In this document: positions 1 to 9,138 of the stretch, piece by piece
Numbering within the stretch: the stretch's first letter is position 1
How the letters are laid out: every line of letters starts with the position of its first letter
Source: Denticeps clupeoides
Lineage: Eukaryota; Chordata; Actinopteri; Clupeiformes; Denticipitidae
NCBI RefSeq assembly: GCF_900700375.1
Contig: NW_021629689.1
Coordinates: 62,001-126,000 of the forward strand
Reading direction: 5' to 3'
DNA: 64,000 bases
Made by a program: the position numbers and the translations under genes
The notes under the pieces: generated by a model
What the model was told of the DNA's origin: nothing
Databases searched by the model: none
Seen by the model: only the letters and a program-made list of their open reading frames with translations

Positions 1-76
1 CCTCTTAACTTACTTTAGAAAAAAACTAACAAAGCGATGCAAAAAAACTTCATTTTAAAAAGTTTTTCAACAGTTA

Positions 77-196
77 AAGCTTACAGCACCTGGTATTCCC
101 AGGAGGTCTCCCATCCAAGTACTAACCAGGCCCAAGCCTTCTTAGCTTCCGAGATCAGACGAGACCGGGCGTTCTTGGGCTGGTATGGCCGTAAGC
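77..196 (-). rRNA. 5S rRNA gene (first complete copy, minus strand)
   Basis: First complete gene in the window, the model for array 1. The 5' end is the G at 196 and the 3' end is placed at 77 for a 120-nt RNA; 119 or 121 nt cannot be excluded. The upstream TATA-like TTTAAA lies at -30 to -25, to the right of 196 on the plus strand. Sequence features and departures from the usual vertebrate 5S are set out under the model gene at 8999-9118. Confidence 0.95.
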
Positions 197-3100
197 AATC
201 TCTGCTTGAAAATCTTGGACTTTAAACAACCTAGGCTTGAAAACATATCACAGAGTGAAAATACCTCTTAACTTACTTTAGAAAAAAACTAACAAAGCGA
301 TGCAAAAAAACTTCATTTTAAAAAGTTTTTCAACAGTTAAAGCTTACAGCACCTGGTATTCCCAGGAGGTCTCCCATCCAAGTACTAACCAGGCCCAAGC
401 CTTCTTAGCTTCCGAGATCAGACGAGACCGGGCGTTCTTGGGCTGGTATGGCCGTAAGCAATCTCTGCTTGAAAATCTTGGACTTTAAACAACCTAGGCT
501 TGAAAACATATCACAGAGTGAAAATACCTCTTAACTTACTTTAGAAAAAAACTAACAAAGCGATGCAAAAAAACTTCATTTTAAAAAGTTTTTCAACAGT
601 TAAAGCTTACAGCACCTGGTATTCCCAGGAGGTCTCCCATCCAAGTACTAACCAGGCCCAAGCCTTCTTAGCTTCCGAGATCAGACGAGACCGGGCGTTC
701 TTGGGCTGGTATGGCCGTAAGCAATCTCTGCTTGAAAATCTTGGACTTTAAACAACCTAGGCTTGAAAACATATCACAGAGTGAAAATACCTCTTAACTT
801 ACTTTAGAAAAAAACTAACAAAGCGATGCAAAAAAACTTCATTTTAAAAAGTTTTTCAACAGTTAAAGCTTACAGCACCTGGTATTCCCAGGAGGTCTCC
901 CATCCAAGTACTAACCAGGCCCAAGCCTTCTTAGCTTCCGAGATCAGACGAGACCGGGCGTTCTTGGGCTGGTATGGCCGTAAGCAATCTCTGCTTGAAA
1001 ATCTTGGACTTTAAACAACCTAGGCTTGAAAACATATCACAGAGTGAAAATACCTCTTAACTTACTTTAGAAAAAAACTAACAAAGCGATGCAAAAAAAC
1101 TTCATTTTAAAAAGTTTTTCAACAGTTAAAGCTTACAGCACCTGGTATTCCCAGGAGGTCTCCCATCCAAGTACTAACCAGGCCCAAGCCTTCTTAGCTT
1201 CCGAGATCAGACGAGACCGGGCGTTCTTGGGCTGGTATGGCCGTAAGCAATCTCTGCTTGAAAATCTTGGACTTTAAACAACCTAGGCTTGAAAACATAT
1301 CACAGAGTGAAAATACCTCTTAACTTACTTTAGAAAAAAACTAACAAAGCGATGCAAAAAAACTTCATTTTAAAAAGTTTTTCAACAGTTAAAGCTTACA
1401 GCACCTGGTATTCCCAGGAGGTCTCCCATCCAAGTACTAACCAGGCCCAAGCCTTCTTAGCTTCCGAGATCAGACGAGACCGGGCGTTCTTGGGCTGGTA
1501 TGGCCGTAAGCAATCTCTGCTTGAAAATCTTGGACTTTAAACAACCTAGGCTTGAAAACATATCACAGAGTGAAAATACCTCTTAACTTACTTTAGAAAA
1601 AAACTAACAAAGCGATGCAAAAAAACTTCATTTTAAAAAGTTTTTCAACAGTTAAAGCTTACAGCACCTGGTATTCCCAGGAGGTCTCCCATCCAAGTAC
1701 TAACCAGGCCCAAGCCTTCTTAGCTTCCGAGATCAGACGAGACCGGGCGTTCTTGGGCTGGTATGGCCGTAAGCAATCTCTGCTTGAAAATCTTGGACTT
1801 TAAACAACCTAGGCTTGAAAACATATCACAGAGTGAAAATACCTCTTAACTTACTTTAGAAAAAAACTAACAAAGCGATGCAAAAAAACTTCATTTTAAA
1901 AAGTTTTTCAACAGTTAAAGCTTACAGCACCTGGTATTCCCAGGAGGTCTCCCATCCAAGTACTAACCAGGCCCAAGCCTTCTTAGCTTCCGAGATCAGA
2001 CGAGACCGGGCGTTCTTGGGCTGGTATGGCCGTAAGCAATCTCTGCTTGAAAATCTTGGACTTTAAACAACCTAGGCTTGAAAACATATCACAGAGTGAA
2101 AATACCTCTTAACTTACTTTAGAAAAAAACTAACAAAGCGATGCAAAAAAACTTCATTTTAAAAAGTTTTTCAACAGTTAAAGCTTACAGCACCTGGTAT
2201 TCCCAGGAGGTCTCCCATCCAAGTACTAACCAGGCCCAAGCCTTCTTAGCTTCCGAGATCAGACGAGACCGGGCGTTCTTGGGCTGGTATGGCCGTAAGC
2301 AATCTCTGCTTGAAAATCTTGGACTTTAAACAACCTAGGCTTGAAAACATATCACAGAGTGAAAATACCTCTTAACTTACTTTAGAAAAAAACTAACAAA
2401 GCGATGCAAAAAAACTTCATTTTAAAAAGTTTTTCAACAGTTAAAGCTTACAGCACCTGGTATTCCCAGGAGGTCTCCCATCCAAGTACTAACCAGGCCC
2501 AAGCCTTCTTAGCTTCCGAGATCAGACGAGACCGGGCGTTCTTGGGCTGGTATGGCCGTAAGCAATCTCTGCTTGAAAATCTTGGACTTTAAACAACCTA
2601 GGCTTGAAAACATATCACAGAGTGAAAATACCTCTTAACTTACTTTAGAAAAAAACTAACAAAGCGATGCAAAAAAACTTCATTTTAAAAAGTTTTTCAA
2701 CAGTTAAAGCTTACAGCACCTGGTATTCCCAGGAGGTCTCCCATCCAAGTACTAACCAGGCCCAAGCCTTCTTAGCTTCCGAGATCAGACGAGACCGGGC
2801 GTTCTTGGGCTGGTATGGCCGTAAGCAATCTCTGCTTGAAAATCTTGGACTTTAAACAACCTAGGCTTGAAAACATATCACAGAGTGAAAATACCTCTTA
2901 ACTTACTTTAGAAAAAAACTAACAAAGCGATGCAAAAAAACTTCATTTTAAAAAGTTTTTCAACAGTTAAAGCTTACAGCACCTGGTATTCCCAGGAGGT
3001 CTCCCATCCAAGTACTAACCAGGCCCAAGCCTTCTTAGCTTCCGAGATCAGACGAGACCGGGCGTTCTTGGGCTGGTATGGCCGTAAGCAATCTCTGCTT

Positions 3101-5193
3101 GAAAATCTTGGACTTTAAACAACCTAGGCTTGAAAACATATCACAGAGTGAAAATACCTCTTAACTTACTTTAGAAAAAAACTAACAAAGCGATGCAAAA
3201 AAACTTCATTTTAAAAAGTTTTTCAACAGTTAAAGCTTACAGCACCTGGTATTCCCAGGAGGTCTCCCATCCAAGTACTAACCAGGCCCAAGCCTTCTTA
3301 GCTTCCGAGATCAGACGAGACCGGGCGTTCTTGGGCTGGTATGGCCGTAAGCAATCTCTGCTTGAAAATCTTGGACTTTAAACAACCTAGGCTTGAAAAC
3401 ATATCACAGAGTGAAAATACCTCTTAACTTACTTTAGAAAAAAACTAACAAAGCGATGCAAAAAAACTTCATTTTAAAAAGTTTTTCAACAGTTAAAGCT
3501 TACAGCACCTGGTATTCCCAGGAGGTCTCCCATCCAAGTACTAACCAGGCCCAAGCCTTCTTAGCTTCCGAGATCAGACGAGACCGGGCGTTCTTGGGCT
3601 GGTATGGCCGTAAGCAATCTCTGCTTGAAAATCTTGGACTTTAAACAACCTAGGCTTGAAAACATATCACAGAGTGAAAATACCTCTTAACTTACTTTAG
3701 AAAAAAACTAACAAAGCGATGCAAAAAAACTTCATTTTAAAAAGTTTTTCAACAGTTAAAGCTTACAGCACCTGGTATTCCCAGGAGGTCTCCCATCCAA
3801 GTACTAACCAGGCCCAAGCCTTCTTAGCTTCCGAGATCAGACGAGACCGGGCGTTCTTGGGCTGGTATGGCCGTAAGCAATCTCTGCTTGAAAATCTTGG
3901 ACTTTAAACAACCTAGGCTTGAAAACATATCACAGAGTGAAAATACCTCTTAACTTACTTTAGAAAAAAACTAACAAAGCGATGCAAAAAAACTTCATTT
4001 TAAAAAGTTTTTCAACAGTTAAAGCTTACAGCACCTGGTATTCCCAGGAGGTCTCCCATCCAAGTACTAACCAGGCCCAAGCCTTCTTAGCTTCCGAGAT
4101 CAGACGAGACCGGGCGTTCTTGGGCTGGTATGGCCGTAAGCAATCTCTGCTTGAAAATCTTGGACTTTAAACAACCTAGGCTTGAAAACATATCACAGAG
4201 TGAAAATACCTCTTAACTTACTTTAGAAAAAAACTAACAAAGCGATGCAAAAAAACTTCATTTTAAAAAGTTTTTCAACAGTTAAAGCTTACAGCACCTG
4301 GTATTCCCAGGAGGTCTCCCATCCAAGTACTAACCAGGCCCAAGCCTTCTTAGCTTCCGAGATCAGACGAGACCGGGCGTTCTTGGGCTGGTATGGCCGT
4401 AAGCAATCTCTGCTTGAAAATCTTGGACTTTAAACAACCTAGGCTTGAAAACATATCACAGAGTGAAAATACCTCTTAACTTACTTTAGAAAAAAACTAA
4501 CAAAGCGATGCAAAAAAACTTCATTTTAAAAAGTTTTTCAACAGTTAAAGCTTACAGCACCTGGTATTCCCAGGAGGTCTCCCATCCAAGTACTAACCAG
4601 GCCCAAGCCTTCTTAGCTTCCGAGATCAGACGAGACCGGGCGTTCTTGGGCTGGTATGGCCGTAAGCAATCTCTGCTTGAAAATCTTGGACTTTAAACAA
4701 CCTAGGCTTGAAAACATATCACAGAGTGAAAATACCTCTTAACTTACTTTAGAAAAAAACTAACAAAGCGATGCAAAAAAACTTCATTTTAAAAAGTTTT
4801 TCAACAGTTAAAGCTTACAGCACCTGGTATTCCCAGGAGGTCTCCCATCCAAGTACTAACCAGGCCCAAGCCTTCTTAGCTTCCGAGATCAGACGAGACC
4901 GGGCGTTCTTGGGCTGGTATGGCCGTAAGCAATCTCTGCTTGAAAATCTTGGACTTTAAACAACCTAGGCTTGAAAACATATCACAGAGTGAAAATACCT
5001 CTTAACTTACTTTAGAAAAAAACTAACAAAGCGATGCAAAAAAACTTCATTTTAAAAAGTTTTTCAACAGTTAAAGCTTACAGCACCTGGTATTCCCAGG
5101 AGGTCTCCCATCCAAGTACTAACCAGGCCCAAGCCTTCTTAGCTTCCGAGATCAGACGAGACCGGGCGTTCTTGGGCTGGTATGGCCGTAAGC
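77..5193 (-). rRNA. Block of 20 5S rRNA genes, array 1
   Basis: Each gene occupies 77+263k to 196+263k for k = 0 to 19, all on the minus strand. The first is 77-196 and the last 5074-5193. The genes are read as 5S from the conserved GCTTACGGCC start, the box C core GATGGGAGACC and the closing GTAAGC that pairs with the 5' end (helix I). Their RNA would be the 5S component of the large ribosomal subunit, made by RNA polymerase III. I saw no difference between these twenty copies, and they match the A103 consensus of array 2 although the orientation is opposite. Confidence 0.95.
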
Positions 5194-5335
5194 AATCTCT
5201 GCTTGAAAATCTTGGACTTTAAACAACCTAGGCTTGAAAACATATCACAGAGTGAAAATACCTCTTAACTTACTTTAGAAAAAACTAACAAAGCGATGCA
5301 AAAAAACTTCATTTTAAAAAGTTTTTCAACAGTTA

Positions 5336-5455
5336 AAGCTTACAGCACCTGGTATTCCCAGGAGGTCTCCCATCCAAGTACTAACCAGGCCCAAGCCTTC
5401 TTAGCTTCCTAGATCAGACGAGACCAGGCGTTCTTGGGCTGTTATGGCCGTAAGC
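5336..5455 (-). rRNA. Diverged edge 5S rRNA copy, array 1
   Basis: Penultimate copy before the centre of the head-to-head arrangement. It is full length but carries several private substitutions, including one in the GATCTCGGAAGC segment next to box A and one turning the CCATACCAGCC segment into CCATAACAGCC. Its spacer has one A fewer in an A-run. It is probably a decaying edge copy; the internal promoter is mostly intact, so transcription cannot be excluded. Confidence 0.8.
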
Positions 5456-5598
5456 AATGTCTGCTTAAAAATCTTGGACTTTAAACAACCTAGGCTTGAA
5501 AACATATCACAGAGTGAAAATACCTCTTAACTCACTTTAGAAAAAAACTAACAAAGCGATGCAAAAAAACTTCATTTTAAAAAGTTTTTCAACAATTA

Positions 5599-5718
5599 AA
5601 GCTTACGGCACCTGGCATTACCAGGAGGTCTCCCATCCAAGTACTAACCAGGCCCAAGCCTTCTAAGCTTCCGAGATCAGACGAGACCGGGCGTTCTTGG
5701 GCTGTTATGGCCGTAAGC
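5599..5718 (-). rRNA. Diverged edge 5S rRNA copy nearest the inversion centre
   Basis: Last 5S gene of array 1. It is full length with substitutions including one in the 3' strand of helix I (GTAAGC becomes GTAAGC-pairing-defective CGTAAGC) and the G103 form otherwise typical of array 2 edges. It shares the CCATAACAGCC change with its neighbour at 5336, so the two edge copies probably derive from one another. Likely a decayed copy. Its upstream spacer is cut off near 5834. Confidence 0.75.
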
Positions 5719-5834
5719 AATGTCTGCTTAAAAATCTTGGACTTTAAACAACCTAGGCTTGAAAACATATCACAGAGTGAAAATACCTCTTAACTTACTT
5801 TAGAAAAAAACTAACAAAGCGATGCAAAAAAACT

Positions 5835-6325
5835 GTATATATGTTATCATGTAATTACTTCTTTTATTCATATCCTTTAAGCACGAATATGTATTAATCC
5901 TTGGAATATTACTGACAACTCTTAATCATTAGCAAATCTCAGAGCAAAGGTTTTAAGTTTGCAGGACTGCATGACCGCGACCTGAGGACCAACAACAAGC
6001 AGACCATGATGAACCAGAGTCCAATCACCTGAAGAATCTACAGACGAAGATGAACATGTCACCATATCACCATGACTCGACCAAAGATCAATTCATAAGA
6101 CTACGTGTAATACACAATTATTAACTAATATGGTGTGATTTTATGTGAACCCTAATGAACCTACCAAATAATAGAAGGAGATGCGATGAAAGACGCCAGA
6201 GCTTTTGGAATCCTGTTGTAAGGCGTGACTTCCATTCGCTCTCCTTGCAAGTAAAACGGACTCAAATGCTTTGTGTCTTTCTTCTCTTTGTTTAGTAAAT
6301 GTTATACTGACAGATAAACCTAACA
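5835..6325. other. Unique spacer between the two head-to-head 5S arrays
   Basis: About 490 bp with no resemblance to the 263-bp unit. It is AT-rich at the left (around 5836-5940) and more balanced in the middle (5960-6060). I see no convincing ORF, RNA gene or terminal inverted repeat. It marks where the array orientation switches. It could be a remnant of an interspersed element I do not recognise, or host sequence captured at an inversion breakpoint. Confidence 0.6.
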
Positions 6326-6358
6326 GAGACCTCCTGGGAATACCAGGTGCTGTAAGCA
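6326..6358 (+). pseudogene. 5S rRNA 3' fragment at the array 2 boundary
   Basis: Only the last 30 or so bases of a 5S gene are present, starting at GAGACCTCC inside box C and ending at GTAAGC. It is directly preceded by the unique spacer, so this is the left breakpoint of array 2. The following spacer (to about 6502) is recognisable, with small changes. It carries A103 although the next copies carry G103. Confidence 0.8.
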
Positions 6359-6502
6359 TTAACTGTTGAAAAACTTTTTAAAATGAAGTTTTTTTGCATC
6401 GCTTTGTTAGTTTTTTTCTAAAGTAAGTTAAGATGTATTTTCACTCTGTGATATGTTTTCAAGCTTAAGATGTTTAAAGTCCAAGATTTTCAAGCAGCGA
6501 TT

Positions 6503-6622
6503 GTTTACGGCCATACCAGCCCATGAACGCCCGGTCTTGTCTGATCTCGGAAGCTAAGAAGGCTTGGGCCTGGTTAGTACTTGAATGGGAGACCATCTGG
6601 GAATGCCAGGTGCTTTAAGCTT
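6503..6622 (+). pseudogene. Diverged edge 5S rRNA copy
   Basis: Full-length copy with many substitutions: GTTTAC at the 5' end and CTTTAAGC at the 3' end (helix I weakened), GCCCATGAACG in helix II, TCTTGTCTG in loop C, and GAATGGGAGACCATCTGG in box C. This load fits a decayed copy outside the zone of homogenisation. It carries G103. Confidence 0.85.
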
Positions 6623-6764
6623 TAACTATTGAAAAACTTTTTAAAATGAAGTTTTTTTGCATCGCTTTGTTAGTTTTTTCTAAAGTAAGTTAAGAGGTAT
6701 TTTCACTCTGTGATATGTTTTCAAGCCTAGGTTGTTTAAAGTCCAAGATTTTCAATCAGAGATT

Positions 6765-6882
6765 GCTTACGGCCATACCAGCCCAAGAACGCCCGGTCTT
6801 GTCTGATCTCGGAAGCTAAGAAGGCTTGGGCCTGGTTAGTACTTGGATGAGACCTCCTGGAAATCCTAGGTGCTGTAAGCTT
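6765..6882 (+). pseudogene. Diverged edge 5S rRNA copy abutting a LINE
   Basis: 5S copy two bases shorter than the consensus, with the loss in box C (GGATGAGACC for GGATGGGAGACC) and changes in helix V (AAATCCTAGG). Its 3' end runs straight into the CTTTA-repeat tail of a LINE. The next 5S spacer sequence resumes on the far side of the LINE near 7783, so the LINE landed at the very end of this gene. Confidence 0.85.
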
Positions 6883-7782
6883 TACTTTACTTTACTTTAC
6901 TTTATTTGGCAGACGCTTTTATTCAAAGCGACTTACAATGGGAAGACACCAGCAATTCTCGTTCGATTTCTATAGAATATCGAGTATACAAACTAAGAGC
7001 CCTGATAAGGCTTAGACTTGTCATTAAAGAGCATGCTCGGAGAGTGTTGGGTGCTAGACTAAGAAAAATTATAATGTATTTATACATTTTGTATTTGTTT
7101 GTTCAATGTGTATGCATGTGTATGTGTTAAATTTGTCTGTAATATTTTTGGAATAAGAGGGTTTTCACCTTCTTCTTAAAAGTGGTGATAGTCTCGGCTA
7201 GTCGTGTGGAGGAGGGCAGGTTGTTCCACCAGCCAGGGACAACAACGGAGAACAGACATGATTGGAATCGGAGACCCCGTGAAGAAGGAATTTTTAGTCT
7301 CCATTCGTTTGCCGATCTGAGAGAGCGTGCAGGAGTGTATCTAGGTAGTAGTGTGTTGATGTAGGAGGGCGCAGTTCCATTAACAGCCCTGTAGGCAAGC
7401 ATCAAGGATTTGAACTCAATGCGAGCAGCTACCGGGAGCCAGTGGAGGGAGGTAAGAAGAGGTGTAACATGGGTGTATTTTGGCTGATTGAAAATGAGAC
7501 GGGCTGCCATATTTGGGATCATCTGGAGTGGTTTTATGGTGACTGCAGAGGCTCCAGCCAGGAGAGAGTTACAGTAGTCGAGTTTGGAGATGACCATTGC
7601 CTGGACGAGGAGCTGCGTAGCCTGTTGTGAGAGAAAAGGCCGAATCTTGCGAATGTTGTAGAGAGTGAACCTGCAGGATCTGGAGATCGCAGCAACATGA
7701 TGGTTCAAACTCAGTTTGTTATCTATCCAAACTCCAAGGCTTTTTGCAGATGCCGTGGGTGTTAACAATAGGGATCCAATTT
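6883..7782 (-). mobile_element. 5'-truncated non-LTR retrotransposon (L2/CR1-like LINE)
   Basis: About 900 bp of the 3' end of a LINE on the minus strand. The element's 3' tail is a short repeat, (CTTTA)n on the plus strand at 6881-6902, and its 3' UTR begins with a GGCAGACGC segment common in teleost repeats. The coding part is the C-terminal portion of reverse transcriptase (7127 to about 7782). Truncation at the 5' end is normal for target-primed reverse transcription. The 5S spacer resumes at AACTGTTTAAAAAC. No clear long target-site duplication is visible; the tail unit CTTTA equals the target sequence at the 5S 3' end. Confidence 0.85.
7127..7768 (-). pseudogene. LINE reverse transcriptase, C-terminal fragment
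   Basis: An open 213-codon stretch on the minus strand that stays open upstream to the truncation point near 7782, so there is no genuine start codon here. It contains the family signatures AKSLGVWIDNKLSL, SKLDYCNSLLAG, LTSLHWLPVAARIEFK and APSYINTLLPRY, which belong to the region after the reverse transcriptase catalytic core in L2, CR1 and Rex1-type LINEs. The catalytic YADD box and the endonuclease are absent, lost with the 5' end, so this copy cannot mobilise itself. The frame is not interrupted, which suggests a fairly young insertion. I favour L2 over CR1 or Rex1 but cannot separate them by eye. Confidence 0.85.
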
Positions 7783-7927
7783 GAACTGTTTAAAAACTTT
7801 TTAAAATGATTTTTTTTCTTGCATCTCTTTGTTAGTTTTTTTCTAAAGTAAGTTAAGAGGTATTTTCACTCTGTGATATGTTTTCAAGCCTAGGTTGTTT
7901 AAAGTCCAAGATTTTCAAGCAGAGATT

Positions 7928-8047
7928 GCTTACGGCCATAGCAGCCCAAGAACGCCCGATCTCGTCTGATCTCGGAAGCTAAGAAGGCTTGGGCCTGGTT
8001 AGTACTTGGATGGGAGACCTCCTGGGAATGCCACGTGCTGTAAGCTT
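7928..8047 (+). rRNA. 5S rRNA copy, left edge of array 2
   Basis: Full-length 5S copy just right of the LINE. It has CCATAGCAGCCC in helix II, the canonical vertebrate GCCCGATCTCG (A32, where the array consensus has G32), G103, and CCACGTGCTG in helix V. The preceding spacer is altered in its T-run (around 7806-7820). It shares A32 and the CATAGCAG change with the copies at 8192 and 8727. Confidence 0.85.
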
Positions 8048-8191
8048 TAACTGTTTAAAAACTTTTTAAAATTAAGTTTTTTTGCATCGCTTTGTTAGTT
8101 TTTTTCTAAAGTAAGTTAAGAGGTATTTTCACTCTGTGATATGTTTTCAAGCCTAGGTTGTTTAAAGTCGAAGGATTTTCAAGCAGAGATT

Positions 8192-8311
8192 GCTTACGGC
8201 CATAGCAGCCCAAGAACGCCCGATCTCGTCTGATCTCGGAAGCTAAGAAGGCTTGGGCCTGGTTAGTACTTGGATGGGAGACCTCCTGGGAATGCCAGGT
8301 GCTGTAAGCTT
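8192..8311 (+). rRNA. 5S rRNA copy with A32, left edge
   Basis: Full-length 5S gene with A32, G103 and the CATAGCAG change. The downstream spacer has a local duplication of the AACAGTTAA-type segment (around 8317-8337), which it shares with the copy at 8727. This points to a two-unit ancestral repeat at the edge (8192 and 8727 alike, 8465 different). Confidence 0.88.
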
Positions 8312-8464
8312 TAACTGTTGAAAAACAGTTAAGGCTGTTTAAAATGAAGTTTTTTTGCATCGCTTTGTTAGTTTTTTGTTCTAAAGTAAGTTAAGAGGTA
8401 TTTTCACTCTGTGATATGTTTTCAAGCCTAAGTTGTTAAAGTCCAAGATTTTCAAGCAAAGATT

Positions 8465-8584
8465 GCTTACGGCCATACCAGCCCAAGAACGCCTGGTCTC
8501 GTCTGATCTCGGAAGCTAAGAAGGCTTGGGCCTGGTTAGTACTTGGATGGGAGACCTCCTGGGAATGCCAGGTGCTGTAAGCTT
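8465..8584 (+). rRNA. 5S rRNA copy, left edge
   Basis: Full-length copy close to the G103 consensus but with GCCTGGTCTCG where the consensus has GCCCGGTCTCG. Upstream, the spacer lacks one T in the TATA-like TTTAAA (GTTGTTAAAGTCC), which could weaken polymerase III initiation. Confidence 0.85.
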
Positions 8585-8726
8585 TAACTGTTGAAAAACT
8601 TTTTAAATGAAGTTTTTTTGCATTGCTTTGTTAGTTTTTTTCTAAAGTAAGTTAAGAGGTATTTTCACTCTGTGATATGTTTTCAAGCCTAGGTTGTTTA
8701 AAGTCCAAGATTTTCAAGCAGAGATT

Positions 8727-8846
8727 GCTTATGGCCATAGCAGCCCAAGAACGCCCGATCTCGTCTGATCTTGGAAGCTAAGAATGCTTGGGCCTGGTTA
8801 GTGCTTGGATGGGAGACCTCCTGGGAATGCCAGGTGCTGTAAGCTT
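8727..8846 (+). rRNA. 5S rRNA copy with A32, last before the regular core
   Basis: Full-length copy with GCTTATGGCC at the 5' end, A32, a CTTGG change in helix III, AAGAATGCTTGGG in box A and GTGCTTGG before box C. These are several hits to the internal promoter, so it is probably a weak or dead gene. Its downstream spacer carries the same local duplication as the copy at 8192. Confidence 0.85.
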
Positions 8847-8968
8847 TAACTGTTGAAAAACAGTTAAAGCTGTTTAAAATGAAGTTTTTTTGCATCGCTT
8901 TGTTAGTTTTTTTCTAAAGTAAGTTAAGAGGTATTTTCACTCTGTGATATGTTTTCAAGCCTAGGTTG

Positions 8969-8974
8969 TTTAAA
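8969..8974 (+). promoter_or_regulatory. TATA-like TTTAAA at -30 of the 5S gene (model unit)
   Basis: TTTAAA lies at -30 to -25 relative to the 5S start at 8999, where fish 5S genes commonly carry an external TATA-like element. It is present at the same offset in essentially every core unit of both arrays; the copy feeding the gene at 8465 lacks one T. Confidence 0.6.
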
Positions 8975-8998
8975 GTCCAAGATTTTCAAGCAGAGATT

Positions 8999-9118
8999 GC
9001 TTACGGCCATACCAGCCCAAGAACGCCCGGTCTCGTCTGATCTCGGAAGCTAAGAAGGCTTGGGCCTGGTTAGTACTTGGATGGGAGACCTCCTGGGAAT
9101 GCCAGGTGCTGTAAGCTT
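8999..9118 (+). rRNA. 5S rRNA gene, model copy of the array 2 core (G103 type)
   Basis: First regular gene of the core and the reference for numbering. The 5' GCTTAC (1-6) pairs with GTAAGC (113-118) as helix I. Box A lies about 50-64, the intermediate element 67-72 and box C 80-97. The product is 5S rRNA of the large ribosomal subunit, transcribed by RNA polymerase III with TFIIIA. Compared with the usual vertebrate 5S as I recall it, there is G32 for A32, A57 for C57, U93 for G93, and a rewritten helix II (positions 17-23 against 57-63) in which 17 and 61 have both changed and still pair. The A/G variant at 103 keeps either a U-A or U-G pair in helix V. Conserved pairing argues for a working RNA rather than a pseudogene. 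Confidence 0.95.
9048..9095 (+). promoter_or_regulatory. Internal control region of the 5S gene (box A, IE, box C; model unit)
   Basis: Gene positions 50-97. Box A reads AGCTAAGAAGG where most vertebrates have AGCTAAGCAGG; the intermediate element CCTGGT is unchanged; box C reads GATGGGAGACCTCCTGG where most have GACCGCC. This region binds TFIIIA in vertebrates. The two substitutions recur in all core copies, so the cognate TFIIIA must tolerate them if the array is transcribed. Confidence 0.65.
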
Positions 9119-9133
9119 TAACTGTTGAAAAAC

Positions 9134-9138
9134 TTTTT
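9134..9138 (+). terminator. First T-run downstream of the 5S gene (T5; model unit)
   Basis: The gene ends GTAAGCTTTAACTG, so only three Ts follow the C. The first run of four or more Ts is T5 at 9134-9138, about 15 nt past the gene end; T7 runs follow at 9148-9154 and 9170-9176. Polymerase III would be expected to stop at the T5, leaving a short 3' trailer to be trimmed. The same layout holds in every core unit. Confidence 0.6.

Larger units (their letters stand above)
1..5834 (-). repeat. 5S rDNA tandem array 1 (minus strand), 263-bp unit
   Basis: Tandem array of 263-bp units, each a 120-nt 5S rRNA gene on the minus strand plus a 143-bp AT-rich spacer with T-runs in the sense direction. The window opens inside a spacer, so the array continues to the left. 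Twenty units are effectively identical; the two units nearest the centre (genes at 5336 and 5599) carry several substitutions. The array ends near 5834, part-way through the upstream spacer of the last gene, where unrelated sequence begins. All twenty regular units carry A at gene position 103. Confidence 0.97.

Noticed and set aside
6141-6359. 72-residue minus-strand open frame across the array boundary
   Set aside because: It spans unique DNA and a 5S fragment with no protein signature; chance frame.
7182-7630. Two plus-strand open frames inside the LINE
   Set aside because: They are antisense to the LINE reverse transcriptase frame, which has clear family motifs.
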